Assembly: GCF_009857505.1 (NCBI RefSeq)
Contig: NZ_WWCP01000029.1
Coordinates: 1-64,000 of the forward strand
Direction of reading: 5' to 3'
Length of the DNA stretch: 64,000 nucleotides
From: Duganella lactea
Lineage (GTDB): Bacteria; Pseudomonadota; Gammaproteobacteria; Burkholderiales; Burkholderiaceae_D
Both the position numbers and the translations under genes were made by a program. Every line of letters starts with the position of its first letter. The first letter of the stretch is position 1. Below are positions 16,838-26,329 of the stretch, piece by piece. The notes beneath the pieces were generated by a model. That model ran no database searches. It saw only the letters and a list, made by a program, of their open reading frames with translations, and was not told the DNA's origin.

Positions 16838-19012
16838 TCAGCGCGCCGTCGACTGGCGCTCCGTCACGATCTTCGGTGTGATAAAGACCAGCAGCTCGGT
16901 CTTGTCGTTGGTGCGTCGGTTGCTGCGGAACAGGTAGCCCAGCACCGGGATATCGCCCAGCAGCGGGACCTTGTCGGTGGTGTTGCGCTCGGTTTGCTGA
17001 TAGATACCACCCAGCACCACGGTGCCGCCGTTGTCGACCATCACCTGGGTCTTGACGTGCTTGGTGTCGATGGCGAAGCCGGAACGGGTTTCCTGGCCGA
17101 CGCTGTCCTTGTTGACGTCGACATCGATGACGACATTGCCGTCCGGCGTGATCTGCGGCGTCACTTCCAGCCGCAGATTGGCCTTGCGGAACTGGATCGA
17201 CGTGGCGCCGCTGCTGGTGGCCACCTGGTAGGGCAGCTCGATGCCCTGCTCGATCAGCGCCACCGCCTTGTCAGCGGTGATCACACGCGGGCTGGAAATG
17301 ATCTTGCCCTTGCCATCCTCCTCCAGCGCCGACAGTTCCAGGTTGAGGAAGCGGTTGGCCGCCGACGAGAACAGGCTGATCGCCAGGCTGCCGGCCTGCG
17401 CGCCGTTGATGTTGGCGGCCGGCAGATTGATGAACTGGGTGTTGTTGTAGCTGTTGTCGGAGACCGCCACCTGGCCGGTGGTCTGGCCGACGCCGGTCAG
17501 GTTACCGCCGATGGCGAAGCGGGTGTTGCCATTGCCGACCTGGTAGCCGGCATCGCCGCCGCGGATGGTGCGCATGTCGGAAAAGCCCAGCTTGGCGCCA
17601 AGATTGCGGGTGAAGGTGTCGCTGGCCTCGACGATGCGCGCCTCGATCAGCACCTGCCTGGTGGCGACGTCGGTCTTGGCGATCAGCCGGCGCACGTCCT
17701 CCAGCTTGGCGGCGATGTCGGTGACGAACAGCTGGTTGGTGCGCGGCTCGATGATGGCGCTGCCGCGCTTGGACAGGATGCGGTTGCGGGCGTCGCCCCC
17801 CTCCAGCCCGAACACGAGCTTGAAGGCCTCGGCCTTCTGGTAGTTGAGCTGGAAGATCTCGGACTTCAGCGGCTCCAGGTCGGCGATCTGCGCGCGTTGT
17901 TCCAGCTCCAGCTTTTCCTTGGTCAGCAATTCCTCCTTGGGCGCGATCCAGATCACCGTGCCGTTCTTGCGCATGTCCAGGCTTTTGGCTTGCAGGATCA
18001 CATCCAGCGCCTGGTCCCACGGGACGTCGCGCAGGCGCAAGGTGAGGCTGCCGGCCACGCTGTCGCTGGTGATGATGTTGAGGCCGGAGATGTCGGCGAT
18101 CGCCTGCAACGCCGCGCGCACTTCCACGTTCTGGAAATTGAAGGACAGCTTCTCGCCGCGATAACCCTGCGAGCCTTGCGTCAGCTTGTTCGGATCTTCC
18201 TTGAGCGGCTTGACCTCGACCACCAGTTGCGTGTCGCTTTGATAGACGCTCTGCTCCCACAGGCCGCGCGCCTCGATGGTCAGGCGCGTGTTCTCGCCCT
18301 GCGGCGCGGTGGTCACCAGCGCCACCGGCGTGCCGAAGTCGCCGACGTCCAGCCGGCGGCGCAGGCGTTCCGGCATCGCCGTGCGCAGAAAATCGACCAC
18401 CACGCCGGTCGGCGTCTGCCGCACATCGACCGCCACCGGCTGGCTGGGCAGGTCGACCACCACCCGGCCCTCGCCGTTGGCGCCGCGCCGGAAATCGAGA
18501 TCGCGCAGCTCGGGCCGGCCGGCCGGTGCCGGCGCCGCGCGCGCGACGGGCAGCCCGCTGGCGTCGACCGCCGTGGCCACGCCGCCGGAGCCGTCGATGG
18601 TCAGGATCACCGCCTTGCCGTCGATGGCGGTGGCGTAGTTCAGCGGGCGCTTCAGATTGAACACCAGCCGCGAGCGCTCGCCGGCCTGCACCAGGTTCAC
18701 ACCGCGCAGCTCGCCCAGGTTGAGCTGCAGCAGGTTATTGCCGGTGGCGTTGACGGTGGCGCCAAAGTCCAGCGCGATGCGCGCCGGATTGGCGATGGCA
18801 AAGCTGATCGGCGGCGCCAGTGGCGCCTCACGCAGCGCGATCTTGACGATGACGTTGGCGCCCTGCTGGCTGGCGGTGACCGATTCGATGGCGTTGGTCG
18901 CGGCTGGCTGGGCACGCGCGCCGCCAGCCACTTGCCCGGCGAGCGCCATGACCAGCAAAGCGGCCCAAACGGCGGCGGACCAGGCCCGCCGGGCCAGGGG
19001 ATGAGCGGTCAT
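16838..19012 (-). CDS. pilQ: Type IV pilus secretin PilQ
   Basis: PilQ forms the outer-membrane channel through which type IV pili extend. The 724-residue precursor has a signal peptide (about 1-35), two AMIN domains for peptidoglycan binding (about 38-140 and 170-270), an STN/N0 domain (LSFNFQNVEVRAALQAIADI, about 300-365), N1 domain and the C-terminal secretin domain with SSPRVITADKAVALIEQG and VPLLGDIPVLGYLFR. Its ATG overlaps the pilP stop as ATGA, with GGAG in the pilP end. It is the last pil gene of pilMNOPQ. The usual neighbour aroK is separated from it here by the Ig-like lipoprotein gene. Confidence 0.97.
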   Translation of the reverse strand: MTAHPLARRAWSAAVWAALLVMALAGQVAGGARAQPAATNAIESVTASQQGANVIVKIALREAPLAPPISFAIANPARIALDFGATVNATGNNLLQLNLGELRGVNLVQAGERSRLVFNLKRPLNYATAIDGKAVILTIDGSGGVATAVDASGLPVARAAPAPAGRPELRDLDFRRGANGEGRVVVDLPSQPVAVDVRQTPTGVVVDFLRTAMPERLRRRLDVGDFGTPVALVTTAPQGENTRLTIEARGLWEQSVYQSDTQLVVEVKPLKEDPNKLTQGSQGYRGEKLSFNFQNVEVRAALQAIADISGLNIITSDSVAGSLTLRLRDVPWDQALDVILQAKSLDMRKNGTVIWIAPKEELLTKEKLELEQRAQIADLEPLKSEIFQLNYQKAEAFKLVFGLEGGDARNRILSKRGSAIIEPRTNQLFVTDIAAKLEDVRRLIAKTDVATRQVLIEARIVEASDTFTRNLGAKLGFSDMRTIRGGDAGYQVGNGNTRFAIGGNLTGVGQTTGQVAVSDNSYNNTQFINLPAANINGAQAGSLAISLFSSAANRFLNLELSALEEDGKGKIISSPRVITADKAVALIEQGIELPYQVATSSGATSIQFRKANLRLEVTPQITPDGNVVIDVDVNKDSVGQETRSGFAIDTKHVKTQVMVDNGGTVVLGGIYQQTERNTTDKVPLLGDIPVLGYLFRSNRRTNDKTELLVFITPKIVTERQSTAR

Positions 19013-19545
19013 TTGGAGGTCTCCTTGCTTTCCTGCAGTTCCAGCCGGGACATGCGTTCGACCCAGTCGCCGGTGGCGTCCTGGACGATTTCCCTGATGC
19101 TGACACTGTGCTCGCCGATGTGGGTGATGAGGCCGTCGTTCTGCCCCAGATGCTGCCCCTTGACCACCTGGTGCACGGCGCGGTCGACTTGCAGCACAGC
19201 GTAAATCACGCCGCTTTTCTCGATGGTGCCAACCATCTGGATGGTGTCCAGCGGATAGCTTTCCAGCAGTTCCTTGCGGCGCCGCGTGTCCGGACGGATG
19301 CCGTTGGCGCCGCCGCGCGCGCCCTGCCTCGCCAGTTCGGTCATCAGCTTGTCGGGGGTGAACGGGTCCGGCTGCTCCTGGCTGGCGTAGGCGAAGGGGA
19401 TGAAGGTCTTGGGCTCGGCCAGCGGCGGCACCCGCACCTGCGTGCTGGCGTCCACCTGTTTCATCCAGGCGCGCACGGCCTGCACGTCGCTGTCGCCGCA
19501 GGCGGCCAGCAACAGCAAGGCCAGGGTGGCGGTCGGCGTTCTCAT
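19009..19545 (-). CDS. pilP: Type IV pilus assembly lipoprotein PilP
   Basis: PilP is an inner-membrane lipoprotein that joins the PilMNO platform to the PilQ secretin. The 178-residue protein has a short lipoprotein signal (MRTPTATLALLLLAACG), the cysteine at 16, a low-complexity linker, and the C-terminal beta domain (DTIQMVGTIEKSGVIYAVLQ onward) that binds PilQ. The start overlaps the pilO stop (ATGA) and its stop overlaps the pilQ start in the same way, so translation is coupled through the operon. Confidence 0.95.
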   Translation of the reverse strand: MRTPTATLALLLLAACGDSDVQAVRAWMKQVDASTQVRVPPLAEPKTFIPFAYASQEQPDPFTPDKLMTELARQGARGGANGIRPDTRRRKELLESYPLDTIQMVGTIEKSGVIYAVLQVDRAVHQVVKGQHLGQNDGLITHIGEHSVSIREIVQDATGDWVERMSRLELQESKETSK

Positions 19546-20219
19546 GATTTTTTCGCCGCCTTTTTCTTGTCGGCGGCGGCCTTGCGCTGAGCCGCCACTT
19601 CCTCCGGATCGAGGTAGCGGAAGGTCTTGGCCACCGCCTCCAGCGTCAGCGTGCCGTCCTTGCCGGTGGACAGCGCCAGGTTGTTGAGCGTAACGATGCG
19701 CGGCAGGTTGGCGATGTCGCCGGTGAAGGCGCCGATGTCGTGGTAGCGACCGGTGATCTTGATGTCGATCGGCAGCTCGGCGTAGTAATCCCGGATCACC
19801 ACCTGCTGCGGCTTGAACAGGTCGAACTGCAAGCCGCGGCCGGCGCCGGCCTGGTTGATGTCGGTCAGCAACGAGGCCATCTCCGCCTTGCTGGGCAGTT
19901 GCTTCTGCAGACGTTCGACATAGCGGTCGACCTGGACCTTTTGTGCGCGCAACGCGTCCAGGTTGATCGCCTGCGCGGTCTTGAGCTTGTACTCTTCGCG
20001 CCAGCGGGTTTCGGCCAGCGCGCCGGCCTCCTGTTCCTCGAACTGCGCGCTCCAGTAGCCAAAGTAGCCGGCCACGCACACCGCCACCGCCACGCCGACG
20101 GCGCACAGCACCCGCGGCGCCAGCGGCCACTGGCCGGGATGGCGGCCGTGGAGGTCGAGGAACTGGCCGCGCAGCGCGTCCAGCCGCAGGCCGGGATTGC
20201 GGTTCGCAAGAGATGCCAT
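19542..20219 (-). CDS. pilO: Type IV pilus inner-membrane protein PilO
   Basis: PilO pairs with PilN to form the periplasmic alignment complex of the pilus machine. The 225-residue protein has a cytoplasmic N-terminus, one membrane helix at about 33-55, a coiled coil (about 60-110) and a ferredoxin-like periplasmic domain (YYAELPIDIKITGRYHDIGAF). The C-terminus is lysine- and alanine-rich (QRKAAADKKKAAKKS). I chose the ATG at 20219, whose first bases overlap the pilN stop as TGATG; upstream extension would run out of phase through pilN. Confidence 0.95.
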   Translation of the reverse strand: MASLANRNPGLRLDALRGQFLDLHGRHPGQWPLAPRVLCAVGVAVAVCVAGYFGYWSAQFEEQEAGALAETRWREEYKLKTAQAINLDALRAQKVQVDRYVERLQKQLPSKAEMASLLTDINQAGAGRGLQFDLFKPQQVVIRDYYAELPIDIKITGRYHDIGAFTGDIANLPRIVTLNNLALSTGKDGTLTLEAVAKTFRYLDPEEVAAQRKAAADKKKAAKKS

Positions 20220-20821
20220 CAGCTGCGCTCCCCGTGCTTGCCGGCGGTGGGCTGGTCGCGGTCGCGCGAACGCCTGATCATCACATTCAGGTTGAACTCG
20301 ACCACCTTGGTGGCGGTCTTGCCCTGCCCCAGCGCGGTCGACTTCACTTCGATCAGCTCGGGCCGTTCCAGCCACGGCGACACGCCGGCCAGATTGCGCA
20401 ACAGCTCGGACACCCGCTCCTGCGACTGCGCATAGCCGTTGACCGCGACCCGCTGCCCGTCCTGACGGAAGGCCTTCAGGTAGACGCCGGGCGGCGTCTG
20501 CTTGACCAGTTCATCGAGCAGGTAGACCGGCTGGTTGCGGTCGCCCTGCAAATCCTCGACCGCCTGCTGGCGCGCCTTGAGCGCCTCGATTTCCTGCTTC
20601 AGCGTGGCGATCTCGGCGATCTTTTTGTCCAGGCCGGAGATGGCGGTTTTCAGCTCCTGGTTGCGGGCGTCCTGAATGCCGATGGCGCGCGCGTTGTAGC
20701 CGCCCACCAGCAGCACGACGCCGACGCCGATCACGCCGCCCAGCGCCAGCAGCGCGTAGAAGGCCTGTCGCTTCTGCTTGCGCGTTTCCTCGCGGTGCGG
20801 GAGCAGGTTGATGCGGATCAT
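20219..20821 (-). CDS. pilN: Type IV pilus assembly protein PilN
   Basis: PilN binds PilM through its short cytoplasmic tail and PilO through its periplasmic domain. The 200-residue protein begins with the diagnostic tail MIRINLLPHREE, the PilM-binding motif, followed by a membrane helix (about 22-44), a coiled coil (about 55-90) and a periplasmic fold. It starts on TGATG with the end of pilM and ends on TGATG with pilO. Confidence 0.96.
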   Translation of the reverse strand: MIRINLLPHREETRKQKRQAFYALLALGGVIGVGVVLLVGGYNARAIGIQDARNQELKTAISGLDKKIAEIATLKQEIEALKARQQAVEDLQGDRNQPVYLLDELVKQTPPGVYLKAFRQDGQRVAVNGYAQSQERVSELLRNLAGVSPWLERPELIEVKSTALGQGKTATKVVEFNLNVMIRRSRDRDQPTAGKHGERS

Positions 20822-21903
20822 CAGCCGAACCTCCGCAAGGCCAGGCCGCAGGCCACCAGATAGGCCGGCGCCTCCAGCCGCAACTGCGCCGCGCGCACCG
20901 AGGCACCGATCTGCATGCCGTCGAACGGCGAGATGACCGCGCTGGCGATGCGGGTGCGGCTGGCCACCAGCTCCAGCAGACCGGGCACCAGCGCGCAGCC
21001 GCCGGCCAGGAATAGTTGATCAACACGGCTGTAGGGGGTGGAGGTGTAGAAGAACTGGATGGCGCGGGTGATTTCCAGCGCGGCACTGTCCAGAAACGGC
21101 GTCAGCAGTTCGGCGTGGTAGTTGGCCGGCAGCTCGCCGGTCTTCTTGCGCGCCTCGGCTTCATCGAAGGACAGGCTGTAGGCGCGTCCGATGTCCTCGG
21201 TCAGTGTGTCACCGCCGAAGGGTTGCTCGCGCTCGTAGACGGCGGCGCCGTCGAGCAAGACCGAGATATGCGTGACCTGGGCGCCGATCTGGAACAGCGC
21301 AACGAGACGGCCGGCGCCGCCATCCGGCTGTTGCGCCACCACGCGCGCCAGCGCCGCGCGGGCGGCGTAGGATTCGATGTCCATCACGGTCGCCTTCAGG
21401 CCGGAGGCCTCGGCCACCGCCACCCGGTCCTCGACCTTCTCGCGGCGCGAGGCGGCCAGCATGACCTCGATATCGTCGGCGGCATTGGCGGCCGGGCCGA
21501 TGACGTCGAAATCCAGGCTGACCTCGTCCAGCGCGAACGGGATGTACTGGCTGGCCTCGGACTCGACCTGGATTTCCAGCTGCTCTTCCGACATGCCGGC
21601 CGGCAGGATAATTTTCTTGGTAATCACCGACGCGGGCGGCATGCCCAGCGCGGCGTGGCGGGCGCGGGTGCCGCTTTTCTTCCACACCCGGCGCACGGTG
21701 TCGACCACCTGGTCCAGATTCTCGATATTGCCGTCGGTGACGGCGTTGCGCGGCAGCGGCTCGGCGGCGTAGCGCTCCAGCCGGTAGCCAGCGGCGCCCT
21801 TGCCGGCCGCCACCAGCTCCACCAGCCGCACGCTGGAGGTGGAGATGTCGAGGCCGACCAATGGCGGCTGGCGCTGGCCCAGCAAGCGCTTCAGGTCGAT
21901 CAT
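20821..21903 (-). CDS. pilM: Type IV pilus assembly ATPase-like protein PilM
   Basis: PilM is an actin-like cytoplasmic protein that recruits PilN in the pilus base. The 360-residue product carries the phosphate-1-like motif LDISTSSVRLVEL near residues 18-30 and the second nucleotide motif LFLAGGCALVPGL near 300. ATG at 21903 follows GGAGG by 6 nt; an in-frame ATG at 21942 would add 13 residues with no ribosome binding site. It is first in pilMNOPQ and diverges from ponA, with a 252-bp shared control region, an arrangement conserved in beta- and gammaproteobacteria. Confidence 0.95.
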   Translation of the reverse strand: MIDLKRLLGQRQPPLVGLDISTSSVRLVELVAAGKGAAGYRLERYAAEPLPRNAVTDGNIENLDQVVDTVRRVWKKSGTRARHAALGMPPASVITKKIILPAGMSEEQLEIQVESEASQYIPFALDEVSLDFDVIGPAANAADDIEVMLAASRREKVEDRVAVAEASGLKATVMDIESYAARAALARVVAQQPDGGAGRLVALFQIGAQVTHISVLLDGAAVYEREQPFGGDTLTEDIGRAYSLSFDEAEARKKTGELPANYHAELLTPFLDSAALEITRAIQFFYTSTPYSRVDQLFLAGGCALVPGLLELVASRTRIASAVISPFDGMQIGASVRAAQLRLEAPAYLVACGLALRRFG

Positions 21904-22095
21904 GCGAGTCCTCCGGCGCCCTGCTGGCCACCCGTGCTGCAACCCATTCGCATCGGAACTGTTTGCATAAAAGGAAACTCGCTAAAAACGGCGTTTTAGA
22001 GGGTTTATATCTGCCTGTACATTAAATCGCGGCAATTTAAGTGTAAAGGTATTTCTATTGTGCACAATTGCGCCGGTGTGCGGGTTTCACCACAC

Positions 22096-22123
22096 TTGGG
22101 CACGGCCCCGGCTCGCTTATAAT
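22096..22123 (+). promoter_or_regulatory. Sigma70-type promoter for ponA
   Basis: A perfect -10 box TATAAT (22118-22123) lies 16 nt after TTGGGC (22096-22101, four of six matches to the -35 consensus). The predicted start near 22130 would give a leader of about 25 nt before the ponA ATG at 22156. On the other strand of this gap I see only a weak candidate for pilM (TTTACA with TTTAAT, 15 nt apart). Confidence 0.65.
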
Positions 22124-22155
22124 GGCCGCGACTATTAACCGAAAGATCGAACTGC

Positions 22156-24495
22156 ATGACCTCCACTAATTCGGCCCCCCCAAGCCCATCGAAACCGCGC
22201 CCATCCGCCTCCCGTTTCTTCCTGCTGGCCGGCCTGTCCGTCGCCGGCCTGGGGGTGACCGGCGTGCTGCTGCTGGTGTTCGGTCTGGCTATCGCCTACC
22301 CCAACCTGCCCGAGATCGACACACTGACCGACTACCGGCCGAAAATGCCGCTGCGCATCTTCTCGGCCGACAATGTGCTGATCGGCGAGTTCGGCGAAGA
22401 GCGCCGCAACCTGGTGCGCATCAAGGACATCCCGGACGTGATGAAGAAAGCCGTGCTGGCGATCGAGGACGACCGCTTCTACGAGCACGGCGGCGTCGAC
22501 TACACCGGCATCCTGCGCGCCACGCTGCACAACGCGGTCGGCAGCGGCGGCAAGCAGGGCGCCTCGACCATCACCCAGCAGGTGGCGCGCAACTTCTTCC
22601 TGTCCAGCGAACAAACGATCAAGCGCAAAGTCTACGAAATGCTGCTGGCGTGGAAGATCGAGAAGAATCTGAGCAAGGACCAGATTCTGGAGGTCTATAT
22701 GAACCAGATCTACCTGGGCCAGCGCGCCTATGGTTTCTCGTCCGCCGCGCAAATCTACTTCGGTAAAAACCTGCGCGACATCAGCGTGGCCGAAGCCGCC
22801 ATGCTGGCCGGCCTGCCGAAAGCGCCGTCGGCCTACAATCCGGTGGTCAACCCGAAACGCGCACGCACCCGCCAACAATACATCCTGCAGCGCATGCATG
22901 ATTTGGGCTATATCAGTGACCAGCAGTACGAGGCGGCCAAGGCCGAGGATCTGAAGGTCAAGACCGACAGCAGCGAATTCGGCGTGCACGCCGAGTACGT
23001 GGCCGAGCTGGCGCGCCAGCTGGTCTACGAGCAGTTCAAGGAAGACACCTACACCCGTGGCCTGAACGTGTTCACCACCATCACCAAGGCCGACCAGGAC
23101 GCCGCCTACCTGGCGCTGCGCAAGGGCGTCATGGATTACGAGCGCCGCCACGCCTATCGCGGCCCGGAGGCCTATATCGACATCCCGGCCAAGAAGGAAG
23201 AGGCCGACGACGCCATCGAAACCGTGCTGGCCGAGCATCCGGACAACGACGACCTGATGGCCGCCGTGGTGCTGTCGGCCACGCCGCAGCTGATCACCGC
23301 CGTCACCGCCTCGGGCGAGGAAATCAAGATCAGCGGCGGCGGCCTGGAGCAAGGCCGCTCGTGGCTGTCGGACAAGAACCCGCCGAACAAGCGCATCCGC
23401 CGTGGCGCGGTGATCCGCGTGCTGCAGGACGGCAAGGACTGGCTGGTGGCGCAGATGCCGGAAATCGAGGCGGCCTTCGTCTCGGCCAGCACCACCGACG
23501 GCGCGATCAAGGCCATGGTCGGCGGCTTCGACTACAACCGCAACAAGTTCAACCACGTGACCCAGGCCTGGCGCCAGCCGGGCTCGTCGTTCAAGCCGTT
23601 TATTTATTCGGCCTCGCTGGAGCGCGGCCTGTCGCCGGCCACCGTCATCAACGACGCGCCGATCTCGTTCGACGCCGGCCAGACCGGCGGCCAGGCATGG
23701 GAACCGAAGAACTACGACGGCAAGTACGAAGGGCCGATGACCATGCGCAAGGGCCTGACCAAGTCCAAGAACATGATCTCGATCCGCATCCTGCACCGCA
23801 TCGGCGCCAAGTACGGCCAGGAATACGCCACCCGCTTCGGCTTTGACGCCGACAAGAATCCGCCCTACCTGACGCTGGCGCTGGGCGCGGGCAACGTCAC
23901 GCCGCTGCAGATGGCCGGCGCCTACGCGGTGTTCGCCAACGGCGGCTACAAGGTCAGCCCGTACCTGATCTCGAAAGTGACTGACGCCGACGGCAAGATC
24001 CTGTCGCAAGCCCATCCCGACCTGGCCGGCGACGAGAAGAACCGCGTGATCGACGAGCGCAACGCCTTCCTGATGGATTCGATGCTGAAGGACGTGGTGC
24101 GCTACGGTACGGCCGCCAAGGCCAACGCGCTGGGCCGGCGCGACCTGGCCGGCAAGACCGGCACCACCAACGACTCGATCGACGCCTGGTTCGCCGGCTA
24201 CCAGCCGAAGCTGGTGGGCATCGCCTGGATCGGCTACGACCAGCCGAAGAACCTGGGCAACCGCGAAACCGGCGGCGGCCTGGCGCTGCCGATCTGGATC
24301 AACTACATGCAAAAAGCGCTGAAGAGCATTCCGATCGAGGAACGCGCGGTGCCGGACGGCGTGATGCTGGTCGGTGACGAGTACTACTACACGGAAAATC
24401 CGCCGGGCATGGGGGTCAACAACCTCGACGCGCCGGGGCACGGCACCCCGGCCGAGGAAAAGGCCAAGGACGCCGTCAAGAACGAGCTGTTTTAA
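22156..24495 (+). CDS. ponA: Penicillin-binding protein 1A (class A, bifunctional)
   Basis: This 779-residue enzyme polymerises and cross-links peptidoglycan. It has a cytoplasmic N-terminus and one membrane helix (about 20-48). The GT51 transglycosylase domain has EDDRFYEHGG (catalytic glutamate about 104) and QGASTITQQVARN. The transpeptidase domain has SSFK (catalytic serine 477), SKN at 537-539 and KTGT at 667-670. An OB-like insert lies between the domains (about 300-420). It diverges from pilM, and its stop overlaps the end of cyaY by the palindrome TTAA. Confidence 0.97.
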   Translation: MTSTNSAPPSPSKPRPSASRFFLLAGLSVAGLGVTGVLLLVFGLAIAYPNLPEIDTLTDYRPKMPLRIFSADNVLIGEFGEERRNLVRIKDIPDVMKKAVLAIEDDRFYEHGGVDYTGILRATLHNAVGSGGKQGASTITQQVARNFFLSSEQTIKRKVYEMLLAWKIEKNLSKDQILEVYMNQIYLGQRAYGFSSAAQIYFGKNLRDISVAEAAMLAGLPKAPSAYNPVVNPKRARTRQQYILQRMHDLGYISDQQYEAAKAEDLKVKTDSSEFGVHAEYVAELARQLVYEQFKEDTYTRGLNVFTTITKADQDAAYLALRKGVMDYERRHAYRGPEAYIDIPAKKEEADDAIETVLAEHPDNDDLMAAVVLSATPQLITAVTASGEEIKISGGGLEQGRSWLSDKNPPNKRIRRGAVIRVLQDGKDWLVAQMPEIEAAFVSASTTDGAIKAMVGGFDYNRNKFNHVTQAWRQPGSSFKPFIYSASLERGLSPATVINDAPISFDAGQTGGQAWEPKNYDGKYEGPMTMRKGLTKSKNMISIRILHRIGAKYGQEYATRFGFDADKNPPYLTLALGAGNVTPLQMAGAYAVFANGGYKVSPYLISKVTDADGKILSQAHPDLAGDEKNRVIDERNAFLMDSMLKDVVRYGTAAKANALGRRDLAGKTGTTNDSIDAWFAGYQPKLVGIAWIGYDQPKNLGNRETGGGLALPIWINYMQKALKSIPIEERAVPDGVMLVGDEYYYTENPPGMGVNNLDAPGHGTPAEEKAKDAVKNELF

Positions 24496-24830
24496 GCCTC
24501 GGGCGCCAGCACCACCGGCGCGCCGCCCTGCTTGGTGACTTCCGCCGACAGGGTGGCGAACAGCTCGGAGCCGTCGCGGGTGTTGCGCCACAGGCCGTCC
24601 TTCTGGCGGTAGTGATATCCGCCGGAACGCGAGGCCACCCACAGCTCCTGCATCGCCGCCTGGCTGTTGACGATGATCTTGCTGCCGTTGTCGATGAACT
24701 CGATTTCGAGCACGTTGCCGCTGCGGCTGCACTCGACATCGGTCATGTCGGCGTCGTTCAACCGGTCCAGGGCCGCCTCGATGGCGTTCAAGGTGGCTTC
24801 GGCTTGCGCCAGGAATTCTGATTCGCCCAT
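24492..24830 (-). CDS. cyaY: Iron-sulfur cluster assembly protein CyaY (frataxin)
   Basis: CyaY binds iron and the IscS cysteine desulfurase, modulating Fe-S cluster assembly. The 112-residue protein has an acidic first helix (about 18-40), the beta-sheet core with VLEIEFIDNGSKIIVNSQ, and the conserved QELWVASRSGGYHY region. ATG at 24830 follows GGAG by 6 nt. It is divergent from lptM-lysA (42-bp gap) and convergent with ponA, the order lysA-lptM-cyaY being widespread in proteobacteria. Confidence 0.95.
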   Translation of the reverse strand: MGESEFLAQAEATLNAIEAALDRLNDADMTDVECSRSGNVLEIEFIDNGSKIIVNSQAAMQELWVASRSGGYHYRQKDGLWRNTRDGSELFATLSAEVTKQGGAPVVLAPEA

Positions 24831-24872
24831 GCTACACTCCAGTATCTGCACTTAATAATTCGTGATTCTATC

Positions 24873-25046
24873 GTGAAGTCCACTTTCCGTTTGATTATCG
24901 GCGCATCTACCCTGTGCCTGACCATATTGCTGAGCGGCTGCGGCCAACCCGGCCCGCTATACCTGCCCAAGCCTCCAGCGGCCAAGCCTGCCAAGAGCGG
25001 CAACGCCCCTGCCACGACTCCTGAAACCGCTGCCCCTCAACAATAA
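24873..25046 (+). CDS. lptM: LPS-assembly lipoprotein LptM (YifL-like)
   Basis: A 57-residue lipoprotein with GTG start at 24873. The signal ends at ILLSGC with the lipidated cysteine at 23, followed directly by the family hallmark GQPGPLYLP and a proline-, alanine- and lysine-rich tail. In E. coli LptM helps mature the LptDE translocon. No in-frame ATG precedes it, because a stop lies 9 nt upstream. It is 5 nt before lysA, the classic lptM-lysA pair. Confidence 0.93.
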   Translation: MKSTFRLIIGASTLCLTILLSGCGQPGPLYLPKPPAAKPAKSGNAPATTPETAAPQQ

Positions 25047-25051
25047 ATCCT

Positions 25052-26329
25052 ATGTCGCAATTTTCGTATCAAGACGGCGTGCTGCACGCCGAAGGTGTTT
25101 CGCTGAGCGTGATCGCCGAGCAGTTCGGCACGCCGACCTATGTGTACTCGAAGGCCGCGCTGCTGGCCAATTTCGCCGCCTACGCCGACGCCTGCCGCGG
25201 CCGCGACGCGCTGGTGTGCTACGCCATGAAGGCCAACTCCAACCTGGCCATCCTCGACCTGCTGGCGCGCCAGGGCGCCGGTTTCGACATCGTCTCCGGC
25301 GGCGAGCTGCTGCGGGTGCTGGCGGCCGGCGGCGATCCGCGCAAGGTGATCTTCTCCGGCGTCGGCAAGAGCGTCGACGAAATGCGCCTGGCGCTGAGCC
25401 ACGACATCCTGTGCTTCAACGTCGAATCGATTCCCGAGCTGCACCGCCTGAACGAGGTGGCCGGCGCGCTGGGCAAGCAAGCCCGCATCTCGCTGCGCGT
25501 CAACCCGAACGTCGATCCGAAGACCCACCCGTACATCGCCACCGGCCTGAAGGCCAGCAAATTCGGCGTGGCGTTTGACGACGCGCTGGCCACCTACCGC
25601 GCCGCCGCCCAGCTGCCGCATCTGGACGTGGTCGGCATCGACTGCCACATCGGCTCGCAGTTGCTGGACGACGTGCCGCTGCTGGAGGCGCTGGACCGCC
25701 TGATCGAACTGATCGACCAGCTGGGCGCCGAAGGCATCGAACTGCACCATCTGGACATGGGCGGCGGCATCGGCATCGATTACCGCGAGCAAGGCGAAGC
25801 GCCGCCGGTGCCGGTGGGCGACTACCTGGAACGCGTGTTCGCGCGGGTGGACGCCTGGCGCGCCGCCCGCCACAACGGCAAGCCGATCAAGGTGATCTTC
25901 GAGCCGGGCCGTTCGATCGTCGGCGACACCGGCGTGCTGCTGACGCGCGTGGAATTCCTCAAGCATGGCGAAGAGAAGAACTTCTGCATCGTCGACGCGG
26001 CGATGAACGACATGGCGCGTCCGGCGCTGTACCAGGCCTGGATGGACATGCAGCCGGTGGTGCAAGACGGCGCCGAGGCGGCCGTGTACGACATCGTCGG
26101 GCCGATCTGCGAATCCGGCGACTGGCTGGCGCGCGACCGCGCGCTGGCGATCACGGCGGGCGAGCTGCTGGTGATGCACACCGCCGGCGCCTATGGCATG
26201 ACGATGGCGTCCAACTACAACACCCGCGGCCGCGCGGCCGAAGTGATGGTCGACGGCGCCACGCCGCACCTGGTGCGCCAGCGCGAAAACCCGGCCGACC
26301 TGTACGCGCTGGAGTCCGTGCTGAAATAA
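25052..26329 (+). CDS. lysA: Diaminopimelate decarboxylase
   Basis: LysA makes L-lysine from meso-diaminopimelate using PLP. The 425-residue protein has an alanine-racemase-like barrel with the PLP lysine at about residue 60 (CYAMKAN), HIGSQL, GGGIGIDY, EPGRSIVG and the C-terminal substrate residues in CESGDW. It follows lptM after 5 nt. Its stop codon forms the left end of the long palindrome at 26329-26417, which separates it from convergent msrQ. Confidence 0.97.
   Translation: MSQFSYQDGVLHAEGVSLSVIAEQFGTPTYVYSKAALLANFAAYADACRGRDALVCYAMKANSNLAILDLLARQGAGFDIVSGGELLRVLAAGGDPRKVIFSGVGKSVDEMRLALSHDILCFNVESIPELHRLNEVAGALGKQARISLRVNPNVDPKTHPYIATGLKASKFGVAFDDALATYRAAAQLPHLDVVGIDCHIGSQLLDDVPLLEALDRLIELIDQLGAEGIELHHLDMGGGIGIDYREQGEAPPVPVGDYLERVFARVDAWRAARHNGKPIKVIFEPGRSIVGDTGVLLTRVEFLKHGEEKNFCIVDAAMNDMARPALYQAWMDMQPVVQDGAEAAVYDIVGPICESGDWLARDRALAITAGELLVMHTAGAYGMTMASNYNTRGRAAEVMVDGATPHLVRQRENPADLYALESVLK

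Noticed and set aside
22135..24732. An 865-codon open frame on the minus strand opposite ponA
   Set aside because: Composition is that of a shadow frame, and ponA carries all its catalytic motifs on the plus strand.
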